DNA from: Actinophytocola sp.
GTDB taxonomy: Bacteria; Actinomycetota; Actinomycetes; Mycobacteriales; Pseudonocardiaceae
Assembly: GCA_009377395.1 (NCBI GenBank)
Contig: WHUB01000034.1
Location: 1-41,902, forward strand
Length of the DNA: 41,902 nt
Reading direction: 5' to 3'
Part shown: in pieces, positions 7,581-14,341 of the stretch
Layout of the letters: every line of letters begins with the position of its first letter
How positions within the stretch are numbered: the first letter of the stretch is position 1
Notes under the pieces: model-generated
What the model saw: the letters and a program-made list of their open reading frames with translations, nothing else
What the model was told of the DNA's origin: nothing
The model's database searches: none
Position numbers and translations under genes: made by a program

Positions 7581-8948
7581 TCACTCCACCGGCAGCAGGC
7601 TCGCCGTGAACTGGCGCATTGCACCGCCGTCCTGCTCCGCGATCCGATAGCCGCAAAGGTCGGCGGCCTTGGCCACGACCCGTTCGGCGGACTCGGCGAC
7701 ATACCGCAGGTGGTTCGCGGTGTAGACCCTTCGGGGCAAGGCGAACCGGACCAGTTCCCGGGGCGCGGGAATGTCGGGGGAACCCGATGGACCCGGGCGA
7801 CCGAACACCAGCGTCCCCAGTTCGGTCGTCCTGACCGCTCCCGCCAGGTACAGCTCGTTGACGAGCGCCGTCGCCGGCAACTGGTGCGGCGGAATGTGCG
7901 GCAGCAGCGCACCGGCGTCGACATAGACGGCGTGACATCCGGTCGGCCGCACCACCGGAAGCCCCGCCCGTTCCAGCTCGTCGGCGAACCACCGCGCGGA
8001 CTCGGCCCGGTACCGCAGATAGTCCACATCGGTCACTTCGACCAGTCCCTGTGCCAGCGCGTCGAGATCTCGACCGGCAAGCCCGCCATACGTGGGAAAT
8101 CCCTCGGTCTCGATGACCTTGGCGCGACACCGCCGCGCCAGCGCGGCGTCGTGCAGCGCGATCAGCCCGCCGATGTTGGCGACGCCGTCCTTCTTCAGGC
8201 TCGCCCAGCAGCCGTCGGCGAGCCCGAAGATCGCGCGCGCGATCTCCGCCGGGGAGCTGTCCGCGAGCCCCGGCGAGCGGTTCAGCACGAGATAGGCGTT
8301 CTCGGCGAACCGGGACGCGTCGAGCAGCAACGGGACGTCGTGCTCGTCGCAGATCCGGCGGACGATGCTCGCGTTGCCAACCGAAACCGGCTGTCCGCCG
8401 TTGGCGTTGTTGGTGATGGTGAGCACGACGCAGCGCACCCGCGCGCCAGCCGGGCCGGACAGCAGCTCCCGCAGCCGGTCGACGTCGATGTCACCGCCGA
8501 ACGGGGTGGTCTCGTCGTGCTCGACCGGAAGGTCGACCGCCGCCGCGCCCGCGGCCTCGACGCTGGCACGGGTGCTGTCGAAGTGCGTGTTGGACACCGA
8601 AATGTCGCCGTCGCCGAGCAGTTGGTGCAGCAGGATGCGCTCCGCCGCCCTGCCCTGGTGCACCGGGATCACCTCGGGATACCCGGTCAGCTCGCGCACC
8701 ACCTGTTCGAACCGCTCGTACGACCGCGCACCCGCGTAGGACTCGTCGCCGGAGAACAGCGCGGACCATTGCGCCGCCGACATCGCGCTCGTGCCGGAGT
8801 CGGTCAGCAGGTCGATGGTGATCAACCGCGCCGGGATGCGGAAGATGTTGTAGCCCGCGTCGGCCAGCGCGGCCTCGCGTTCGCCGGCCGAAGGAAAGGG
8901 AATCGGCTCGACGGCCTTGATACGGAACGGTTCCATGAACGCTGGCAT
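7581..8948 (-). CDS. Tryptophanase / tyrosine phenol-lyase family PLP enzyme
   Basis: This 455-aa enzyme is full length for the beta-eliminating lyases that cleave tryptophan or tyrosine to indole or phenol, pyruvate and ammonia. Landmarks fit: EPFRIKAVEPIP, LLTDSGTSAMS, Tyr71 in GDESYAGARS, Arg100 in HQGRAAERIL, ITNNANGGQPVSV, the PLP-binding Asp210 in LLLDASRFAENAY, and the Schiff-base Lys253 in ASLKKDGVANIGG. Specificity positions are mixed. RTTELG (Leu377) resembles tryptophanase (Ile396 in E. coli) and not the Arg381 of tyrosine phenol-lyase. In MRQFTA the residue matching tryptophanase His463 or TPL Phe448 is Gln446. The ATG at 8948 has GGGAGAGG upstream. The longer frame to 9164 runs into the divergent promoter. 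Tryptophan or a substituted tryptophan is the likeliest substrate. Confidence 0.93.
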   Translation of the reverse strand: MPAFMEPFRIKAVEPIPFPSAGEREAALADAGYNIFRIPARLITIDLLTDSGTSAMSAAQWSALFSGDESYAGARSYERFEQVVRELTGYPEVIPVHQGRAAERILLHQLLGDGDISVSNTHFDSTRASVEAAGAAAVDLPVEHDETTPFGGDIDVDRLRELLSGPAGARVRCVVLTITNNANGGQPVSVGNASIVRRICDEHDVPLLLDASRFAENAYLVLNRSPGLADSSPAEIARAIFGLADGCWASLKKDGVANIGGLIALHDAALARRCRAKVIETEGFPTYGGLAGRDLDALAQGLVEVTDVDYLRYRAESARWFADELERAGLPVVRPTGCHAVYVDAGALLPHIPPHQLPATALVNELYLAGAVRTTELGTLVFGRPGPSGSPDIPAPRELVRFALPRRVYTANHLRYVAESAERVVAKAADLCGYRIAEQDGGAMRQFTASLLPVE

Positions 8949-9084
8949 GCGCCTCTCCCTCACGTGTGGCCGGCTACGCCGAGTCTGCGGAAGACCGTCG
9001 TCGGCTCGCCAGGGCCAGTCGGGCGTTGTCGCCCAGCATGAGACGGCCCCCTGCGTGACAACACCCATATCGGCTACGATTTTG

Positions 9085-9097
9085 AAACAAGGTGTTT
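9085..9097 (+). promoter_or_regulatory. Candidate IclR operator
   Basis: A short dyad, AAACA-AGG-TGTTT, lies between the divergent lyase and iclR genes, just before the iclR start. IclR proteins often bind short palindromes in such gaps and repress both directions. Support is position and symmetry only. Confidence 0.4.
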
Positions 9098-9099
9098 GA

Positions 9100-9966
9100 T
9101 TGGGAAAAGGGGTGAGTCCGCTGGCTACGGGGCGGCAGCAATCCAACGGCAAGGCTGGCGACAACGGCGGCGAAGGCGTGTCACAGCGCGAAGAGCGCGA
9201 TTACACCGTCAGAGCCGTGCAGCGTGTCTGCGCGATTTTGAACCTATTGCAGGAATCCGTCGACGGCGTGCCGTTGCCCGTGCTCGCCACCGAGACCGGG
9301 CTCCCGAAGTCCTCGGCGTTCCGTTACCTGTGGACGCTGGAGAACCACCGTTATGTCGAACGTGATCCCGAAACCGGATTGTTCCGGCTCGGGCTCGGGT
9401 TCGTCGGCATGCAGTCCCGGCATCTCGAGGTGCTGCGCGAACGGGCGCGTCCCTGGCTGGAGAAGCTGCGGGACGAACACGACGAATCGGCGAACCTCGG
9501 TCTGCTCGACGGCGACCGGATCATCTACGTCGACATCGTCGAGAGCAATCGCGGCGTCCGGCTCGCGGCGAAACGGGGCGATCGGGACCCGCTGCACGCG
9601 ACCGCGCTCGGCAAGGCCATCGCGGCGCATCTCGACGAGGACCGGGTCAGGGAGCTGCTCGACCGGGCGGGGATGGACCAGCACACGCCGAACACCATCA
9701 CCAGCATCGACACCTACCTTGACGAGCTGGCCAAGGTGCGCCGGGTCGGCTACGCCGTCGACAACGGCGAGAACGAGCTCGACGGCAGATGCGTCGCCGT
9801 GCCGATCCTCGGCACCCGGCTACCCGCCGCGATCAGTCTCAGCGCACCGTCGGCGCGGTTCACCGTGCAAGACGTGGAGCGGGCGGCGACGGCGTTGAAG
9901 AACGTCGCGGAACACCTCGGCACGATGCCCGTCGTCGACGGCGAGACCGCGCCCGACGACGACTGA
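9100..9966 (+). CDS. IclR-family transcriptional regulator
   Basis: The protein is up to 288 aa. After a low-complexity leader come the winged helix (residues about 36-95: YTVRAVQRVCAILNLLQES, LPVLATETGLPKSSAFRYL, RYVERDPETGLFRLG) and the GAF-like effector domain (about 110-275, with ANLGLLDGDRIIYVDIVES, DPLHATALGKAIAAHL, GYAVDNGENELDGRCVAVP). IclR regulators sense small carboxylic or aromatic acids and usually control the adjacent divergent gene, here the tryptophanase-like lyase. The start is uncertain. TTG at 9100 has AAGGTG upstream, GTG at 9112 sits too close to its SD, and GTG at 9178 would remove only the leader. The domain call is independent of this. Confidence 0.95.
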   Translation: MGKGVSPLATGRQQSNGKAGDNGGEGVSQREERDYTVRAVQRVCAILNLLQESVDGVPLPVLATETGLPKSSAFRYLWTLENHRYVERDPETGLFRLGLGFVGMQSRHLEVLRERARPWLEKLRDEHDESANLGLLDGDRIIYVDIVESNRGVRLAAKRGDRDPLHATALGKAIAAHLDEDRVRELLDRAGMDQHTPNTITSIDTYLDELAKVRRVGYAVDNGENELDGRCVAVPILGTRLPAAISLSAPSARFTVQDVERAATALKNVAEHLGTMPVVDGETAPDDD

Positions 9967-10023
9967 CCTCAGCCACGCCTGGAATGGACCCCTAGCTGCC
10001 GCACCCGACTGACACGTTGGGTG

Positions 10024-10048
10024 GGCCGGGTATGCCGAAAACCCGGCC
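10024..10048 (+). terminator. Hairpin between iclR and the small unknown gene
   Basis: GGCCGGGT and ACCCGGCC (8-bp perfect arms) enclose a 9-base loop, with the GGAAGG ribosome-binding site of the 10066 gene starting right after. It could terminate iclR or act as an attenuator in the leader of the next gene. There is no U-tract. Confidence 0.5.
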
Positions 10049-10065
10049 ATCGGAAGGCAGCGCTC

Positions 10066-10452
10066 ATGCGGTTCGCGATGCTCGCCCCCTGCCACGAAGC
10101 ACGTTCGCTCACCCCCGCCCTGGCGGACTTCGACCCCGGCATCGAGCTCATGGTGCTGCCGACGCGGCACGATCACCGCGTGCCGCGGGGCGCGACCGGC
10201 CTGCTCGACCACATGCTCGACGAGCTGGCCTGGTACGGCCCATGGGATGGCGCACTCGTCGTCCTGGACCACACCGCGCCGGACACCGGCTGCCTCTCCG
10301 ACGCGCGACAGCTCGCCGATCGCGCGCGTCGCATCCTGGGGCCCGGCATCCCGGTCGGCACGCTCGACGACGCCCGGGACGACATTGCGGCCCAGCTCAG
10401 CGATGGCCTGACCGTGCTGCAGAGGTTGCGCACCATGGCGACGGGCACCTGA
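10066..10452 (+). CDS. Small MRFAM-type protein, copy 1 (unknown function)
   Basis: This is a 128-aa soluble protein I cannot name. It starts MRFAMLAPCHEARSLTPALA at an ATG preceded by GGAAGG. The fold looks alpha/beta: strand 1 RFAMLAP, a later strand in GPWDGALVVLDHT, and a final helix-strand RARRILGPGIPVGTLDD ending AAQLSDGLTVLQRL. The protein at 21185-21610 shares the same opening, GPWDG, the ILG..PVG..DD segment and the QL.DG helix, so these are paralogues. The layout vaguely recalls the N-terminal half of Asp/Glu-racemase-like folds, but no catalytic Cys is recognisable. Position after iclR suggests a role in the same pathway as the lyase. Confidence 0.75.
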   Translation: MRFAMLAPCHEARSLTPALADFDPGIELMVLPTRHDHRVPRGATGLLDHMLDELAWYGPWDGALVVLDHTAPDTGCLSDARQLADRARRILGPGIPVGTLDDARDDIAAQLSDGLTVLQRLRTMATGT

Positions 10453-10476
10453 CGCTGTGCCGGTAGATAGCAATCC

Positions 10477-10536
10477 GACCGAAAGTCGGCCGCACTGGCA
10501 AGTCCAACGACTCTGCCAGTCGCCCTACTTTCGGTC
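10477..10536. terminator. Nested bidirectional hairpin between convergent genes
   Basis: The outer arms are GACCGAAAGT (10477-10486) and ACTTTCGGTC (10527-10536), a perfect 10-bp match. Inside lies a second stem, ACTGGCAAGTC against GACT-C-TGCCAGT (10494-10520), 11 bp with one bulged C and a CAAC loop. It sits between two converging genes and could terminate both. The two-tier structure is longer than an ordinary terminator. Confidence 0.7.
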
Positions 10537-10542
10537 TCCTTA

Positions 10543-10800
10543 CTATTCCGCGATCCTCGTCCGGTCGATCCAGGCGAACACCGGCACCAGCCTGCCGTTC
10601 CGGGTGATGTAAGAGTCGAACTCGAAGTGGTCGTAGCCGTTGGCGCACGGGATCTTCAGCCTGCCCTCGGCGACCTGCGCCCTGGTGACCATCACGCCGC
10701 GCACCGTGGCGGGGCATCCCCGCAGTTCGGCGGGAAGCAGCGGTTCGGTCCCGCGTTGCTCCGGCACGACAAGGCCTGGCTCCGATGTGATGTCCGTCAT
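10543..10800 (-). CDS. DUF5988-like small protein
   Basis: The protein is 85 aa from the ATG at 10800. The longer frame to 10884 overlaps the upstream gene's end and looks non-coding. The middle reads LKIPCANGYDHFEFDSYIT and the end VFAWIDRTRIAE. The pattern of a Gly-Tyr-(D/E)-His-Phe core followed by a V-F-x-W-x-x-R-T-R-(I/V)-A-E terminus is what I associate with DUF5988 proteins, small actinobacterial proteins often found in biosynthetic or regulatory loci, with no known function. It begins 58 bases after the nucleotidyltransferase stop on the same strand, so the two may be co-transcribed. No clear Shine-Dalgarno is seen. Confidence 0.65.
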   Translation of the reverse strand: MTDITSEPGLVVPEQRGTEPLLPAELRGCPATVRGVMVTRAQVAEGRLKIPCANGYDHFEFDSYITRNGRLVPVFAWIDRTRIAE

Positions 10801-10858
10801 AGTCACAGGCTCGCAGTCCGGGCGGACCGTGCTGAGAGGACGAGTTCTGGCCTGCGGC

Positions 10859-11920
10859 TCAGCGTTGCCCGCGCGCCCGCGCAAGCTCTTCCGGCTTGCC
10901 GACGTCCTGCCACGGGTCGTCCATCTGCCACACGCCGACCGTCTCGCCGCGCCGCAGGCATTGCTCGAAGAGCTCGGTGATCGGGAAGAGCCGTCCCGTC
11001 GGCACGCGTGGCAGCAGCGACGGTTCGAGCACGTAGATGCCGCTGTTCACCGGCCAGGTGTGCACCGGCTTCTCCGCGATGCGCCGCAGCCGGTCGTCCT
11101 CGGTCTCGATGACGCCGAACGGAACCTCGTGGTGGTACTCGCTGGCCGCGATCGTCGCCACCGCCCCGCTCTTCGCATGCGCGTCGAACAACTTGCCGAC
11201 CGCGAACCCGGTCACGAGATCACCATTGAGCACGAGAATCGGCTCATCCGGCCGCAGCCCGGAATCCCACATCAAACCCAACGGCCCGCCGGTTCCCAAG
11301 GGCTGCTCTTCATCATCCCACAAATACTCGATCGAGCAGCCGAATTTCGAACCGTCGCCGAAATGGTCCTTGATCATGTGGCCGAGATAGTTCACGGAAA
11401 GAAATATTCGGCGGACTCCGGAGCCGGTGAGATGCAGCACAAGATGTTCCAGAATCGGCCTGCCCGCGATACGAACCATCGGCTTCGGAAGGGAATTCGT
11501 CACCGGGGCGAGACGTTTCCCGAAACCGCCCGCGATGATGACCGCCCAGTTGTCCCGCCGCGGCACGCCGATCATTCCGTTGCTGGCATGCAGCCCGACC
11601 ACCCGGCCGCGATCGTCGACCACCGGCGCCTGCGAGACGCCCACCGCACGCATCACATCGATCACCCGCGACCTGCTGTCGTCCGGGCTCGTGAGGACCG
11701 ACGGCTCGGCGGCGAACCCGGCGGCACGCGCGTCGACATCGACTCCGGACGCCAGCGCCTCACGGATGGCTCCCTCGGTCACCACCCCGACGAGCTTGGT
11801 TTCCGAGTCCACGATGAATACATTATGAAAACCGGTTGAATGCATGACTTCGAGACAATTTCGAAGCGATGATTCCGGAGGCAGCAGGACATTCGAAAGC
11901 GAAACTTCATGCGTTTCCAT
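10859..11920 (-). CDS. CBS-domain sugar-1-phosphate nucleotidyltransferase
   Basis: The protein is 353 aa with a tandem CBS pair (residues about 5-110; FHNVFIVDSETKLVGVVTEG, then VSQAPVVDDRGRVVGL) and an NTP_transferase domain (about 122-350). The latter shows the activation motif AGGFGKRLAPVTNSLPKPM, LGTGGPLGLM, LVLNGDLVTGF and NSGIYVLEP. The family joins a sugar-1-phosphate to a nucleotide, giving GDP- or related sugars. The CBS-plus-nucleotidyltransferase order is that of PtmE-type glucosamine-1-phosphate guanylyltransferases, but the sugar and base are not decided here. CBS domains usually bind adenine nucleotides and may gate activity. The ATG at 11920 has GGGAGC upstream and is preferred over the in-frame start at 11968. 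No glycosyltransferase or other sugar gene is nearby, which is odd for this enzyme. Confidence 0.9.
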   Translation of the reverse strand: METHEVSLSNVLLPPESSLRNCLEVMHSTGFHNVFIVDSETKLVGVVTEGAIREALASGVDVDARAAGFAAEPSVLTSPDDSRSRVIDVMRAVGVSQAPVVDDRGRVVGLHASNGMIGVPRRDNWAVIIAGGFGKRLAPVTNSLPKPMVRIAGRPILEHLVLHLTGSGVRRIFLSVNYLGHMIKDHFGDGSKFGCSIEYLWDDEEQPLGTGGPLGLMWDSGLRPDEPILVLNGDLVTGFAVGKLFDAHAKSGAVATIAASEYHHEVPFGVIETEDDRLRRIAEKPVHTWPVNSGIYVLEPSLLPRVPTGRLFPITELFEQCLRRGETVGVWQMDDPWQDVGKPEELARARGQR

Positions 11921-12140
11921 AGCAGCTCCCGCGCAGCATTCGGCCACAGGTACCGAATAAACGGTCATAGACCACTCAATGAGCAGCCAGGGGACCAGTT
12001 AAGCCCTGATGAAGAATTGCTCGGGCCCCCGGCACGTGAACCGGATAGAACCGCTCGCCCATGGGACAGCAGACCTATCCCGGCCGTTCGTAGCGTCGAA
12101 CATCTAGAGCACTCGACTCTCCGGAAAGAGGTCTCGTCCC

Positions 12141-13529
12141 ATGCAGACGAACGCCGACCCCCCAATCGGACAGCTCATCCGATCGGCCAGACAGCGACTC
12201 AAGATCAGCCAGTACGAGCTCGCGGACCGCCTCGCGGCGATCTCGGGCAAGGCGACCATGGGCAGGGACCGGGTCGCCCGCTGGGAGCGCGGACGTCAGG
12301 TGCCGCGAGACGAGTGGCGTCAGTGGCTGTCCGTCGCGCTGCAGATACCGAAGTCCACACTGGACTCCGGCGCGGCGGCGGCGCGCAGGCGAAGCCAGCT
12401 CGGTCACGCCGCGGTAACCGCCAACCCGCCGGTCAACTCCAACACGTCTCGCCGCAACCAGGGCTCGCCCGCGCTGCTGCCGGTGTTCCGGTCCCGGGTG
12501 CAGGCTGGCATCCTCGCCGCGACGCTGATGAACCCGAACCGGGCGTTCAGCCTCACCGAGCTCGCCGACCAGGCGGGCGGCTCGCTCGCGTCGGTGTCCA
12601 AGGAGAGCGACCTGCTCGAGGCGGCGGGAATCCTCGCGCGGCGCAACGAGGGCACGGTCCGGCTGGTCCGCGCCGTCCCCGACCGGCCGATCGTCGGCCC
12701 GCTGACCGACCTCATCCGTGTCACCTACGGCGTGCCGCAGGTTCTCGGCGAGGAGCTGGGCCGGGTGCCCGGCATCTCCCGGGTGACGGTGTGCAGCACC
12801 TGGGCGGAGCGGTTCGCGGGCCTGCCGGGCATCGATCCCCCCACCATTCAGATCCGGCTGACGGTGCCCGACGAGTCGGCGCTGGACGAACCGGAGCTGG
12901 TGGCCGCGATCGACCGGGCGCGCAAACGGATTCAGCGCGAGATCAAGTACACCATGGTCGGCGAGGACGGCCAGGCCGACGTGGATGGCGTGCCGATTCC
13001 GCGGCAGCGCGACCGGCGGCCCGTCGTCGACGTCGCCGTGGTGCCGAAGCCGGCCGGTCATCCCTCGATCGTCTCGTGCTGGGAACAGGGGCAGGAGGTC
13101 ATCAGCGAACTGCTCGACGAGGGTCAGCTGGAGCTGATCAGCGGCGCCGACGCCGACGCGTCGCCGTTCTTCGAGCTGGCCGAGTCACACCTCAAGGCAT
13201 CCGACCAGCTCGCGACCGACGCCCCGGCGTCGGCGTTCCTGCTGGTCTGCGAGGCGGCGAAACTGATCGGGTCGGGCATGCTTGCGCGACAGGGGCTGCG
13301 GCCCACCGCCAACTCCGCGCTGAACGTGGTCAGCCGTGCCGTCACCGCCCAGTTCGGCCTCCAGTTCTCACAGATCGAGCTGCTCCGGCAACGCGAGCTC
13401 GAACTGGCGACGCCGACCAGCCGCGACAACAGGGCGACCTCGGCGGACGTCGAGGACTACGCGCCGACCGTCCGATCGCTGCTCAGCGCGGCCCGCGAGC
13501 TCGCCCCGCGCATGGGGGTGTTCGCCTGA
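12141..13529 (+). CDS. XRE-winged helix-degenerate MNT-HEPN fusion regulator
   Basis: The protein is 462 aa and modular. Residues 1-75 are an XRE HTH (LADRLAAISGK, GRDRVARWERGRQVPRDEWR). Residues 113-180 form an ArsR/MarR-like winged helix (FSLTELADQAGGSLASVSKE, LEAAGILARRNEGTVRLV). Residues 198-310 align by eye with the minimal nucleotidyltransferase domain that often follows such winged helices. However, the GS of its active site is CS (218-219) and the DxD is TIQ (235-237). Residues 338-460 resemble a HEPN domain (SPFFELAESHLKASDQLA, GMLARQGLRPT), where the usual GGH after RPT is absent (NSA). All catalytic features thus look lost, leaving a DNA-binding protein with two inactive toxin/antitoxin-type domains. 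The start follows AAAGAGG. Its HTH matches that of the XRE gene at 6019-6372. Confidence 0.8.
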   Translation: MQTNADPPIGQLIRSARQRLKISQYELADRLAAISGKATMGRDRVARWERGRQVPRDEWRQWLSVALQIPKSTLDSGAAAARRRSQLGHAAVTANPPVNSNTSRRNQGSPALLPVFRSRVQAGILAATLMNPNRAFSLTELADQAGGSLASVSKESDLLEAAGILARRNEGTVRLVRAVPDRPIVGPLTDLIRVTYGVPQVLGEELGRVPGISRVTVCSTWAERFAGLPGIDPPTIQIRLTVPDESALDEPELVAAIDRARKRIQREIKYTMVGEDGQADVDGVPIPRQRDRRPVVDVAVVPKPAGHPSIVSCWEQGQEVISELLDEGQLELISGADADASPFFELAESHLKASDQLATDAPASAFLLVCEAAKLIGSGMLARQGLRPTANSALNVVSRAVTAQFGLQFSQIELLRQRELELATPTSRDNRATSADVEDYAPTVRSLLSAARELAPRMGVFA

Positions 13530-13600
13530 CCAGCTCAATTCCCAGCCGACACGCTCGCCACACCCGCGCGGGAGCTTGACCGCCCATATCAGGGCCCCGT

Positions 13601-13628
13601 ACAGTTAATCACCAGTTGAGATAACTGT
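13601..13628 (+). promoter_or_regulatory. CAGTT dyad region
   Basis: ACAGTTA (13601-13607) and TAACTGT (13622-13628) are a perfect 7-bp inverted repeat with a 14-base spacer. Further CAGTT copies occur at 13613 and 13631, the first exactly 11 bp after 13602. The run of phased half-sites between the fusion regulator and the next gene looks like an operator. A stem-loop is an alternative. Confidence 0.4.
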
Positions 13629-13783
13629 TTCAGTTGCCTTCATCGTCGGCGGCCACGCACAGACAGCGAGTCGTGATGTCAGTCCCCGTCTCCCCGCAGC
13701 CACAGTCGGCCGTGAATCCGGCTGGGCAGCCGCCGACGCCTACACCAGCCGAGGACGTCCGGGACGACGAGCAGGAGTTCGCG

Positions 13784-14272
13784 ATGAGCATCGAGTCCGC
13801 CCCGGCGCCACTGCGCCACCGGCCGGCCCTCACGGCGAAGCCGTCACGCAGGCTTCGGGCGGTCGGCGCCCAGCAGGCGCTGACCGCCCATCACTACCGC
13901 GAAGCCTACGGCTGGACGGTCGACGACACGGGATCGCTGCAGATGGGCGGCGGCATGATCGGCGTTCTGGTGCAGGCGATCTTCGCCGGGGCGACCGCCG
14001 AGTTCCTGCAGCGGCAGGAGTCGTGCGGTCCGGTGCTCGATCTCGGCATGGGCGTCGACGGGTGGCTGTTCCTCGCCGACCCGAACGGGCTAGTGCTCTC
14101 GCAACAGGAGATGCCGCCCGGCGCCACCGTACTCGGCTGCCCGTACAAGATTCCGCTGCCTACCCCGGAGAACCGCGTCGTGCGATGGATCAGCCCGCCG
14201 CGAAGCCGAGCGCGCTGGCTGCCAACGCTGGCCACGGTCCTCGCGGCCGTGGTCGCGTCCAGTCCGAGCTGA
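13784..14272 (+). CDS. Small primase/polymerase-like protein (tentative)
   Basis: The protein is 162 aa from the ATG at 13784, chosen because GCAGGAG lies 8 bases upstream. In-frame starts at 13634 and 13676 would add a Pro-rich leader. The core reads HHYREAYGWTVDDTGSLQMG, LDLGMGVDGWLFLADPNGL, VLGCPYKIPLPTPENRVVRW. Its organisation faintly resembles short actinobacterial proteins related to the N-terminal prim-pol domain, but no catalytic Asp-x-Asp pair is evident. I therefore regard it as a degenerate relative or an unrelated protein. The last 25 residues (LPTLATVLAAVVASSP) are hydrophobic and could be a C-terminal membrane anchor. The subtilase gene follows 69 bases later in the same direction. 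Confidence 0.55.
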   Translation: MSIESAPAPLRHRPALTAKPSRRLRAVGAQQALTAHHYREAYGWTVDDTGSLQMGGGMIGVLVQAIFAGATAEFLQRQESCGPVLDLGMGVDGWLFLADPNGLVLSQQEMPPGATVLGCPYKIPLPTPENRVVRWISPPRSRARWLPTLATVLAAVVASSPS

Positions 14273-14341
14273 CGGCTAGATCTTTTAGGGACACGGCGAC
14301 GTCCAGCCGGTGTCCGCACCGGAGGAAAAGGGAGTCCACGC

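Noticed and set aside
7536-9041. 501-aa rightward frame antisense to the lyase
   Set aside because: It is a shadow of the tryptophanase-family gene, Arg/Val/Gly-rich with no motif.
11909-13579. 556-aa frame overlapping the XRE-HEPN gene
   Set aside because: Extreme Arg/Ala/Gly composition in the +1 frame of a well-supported gene.
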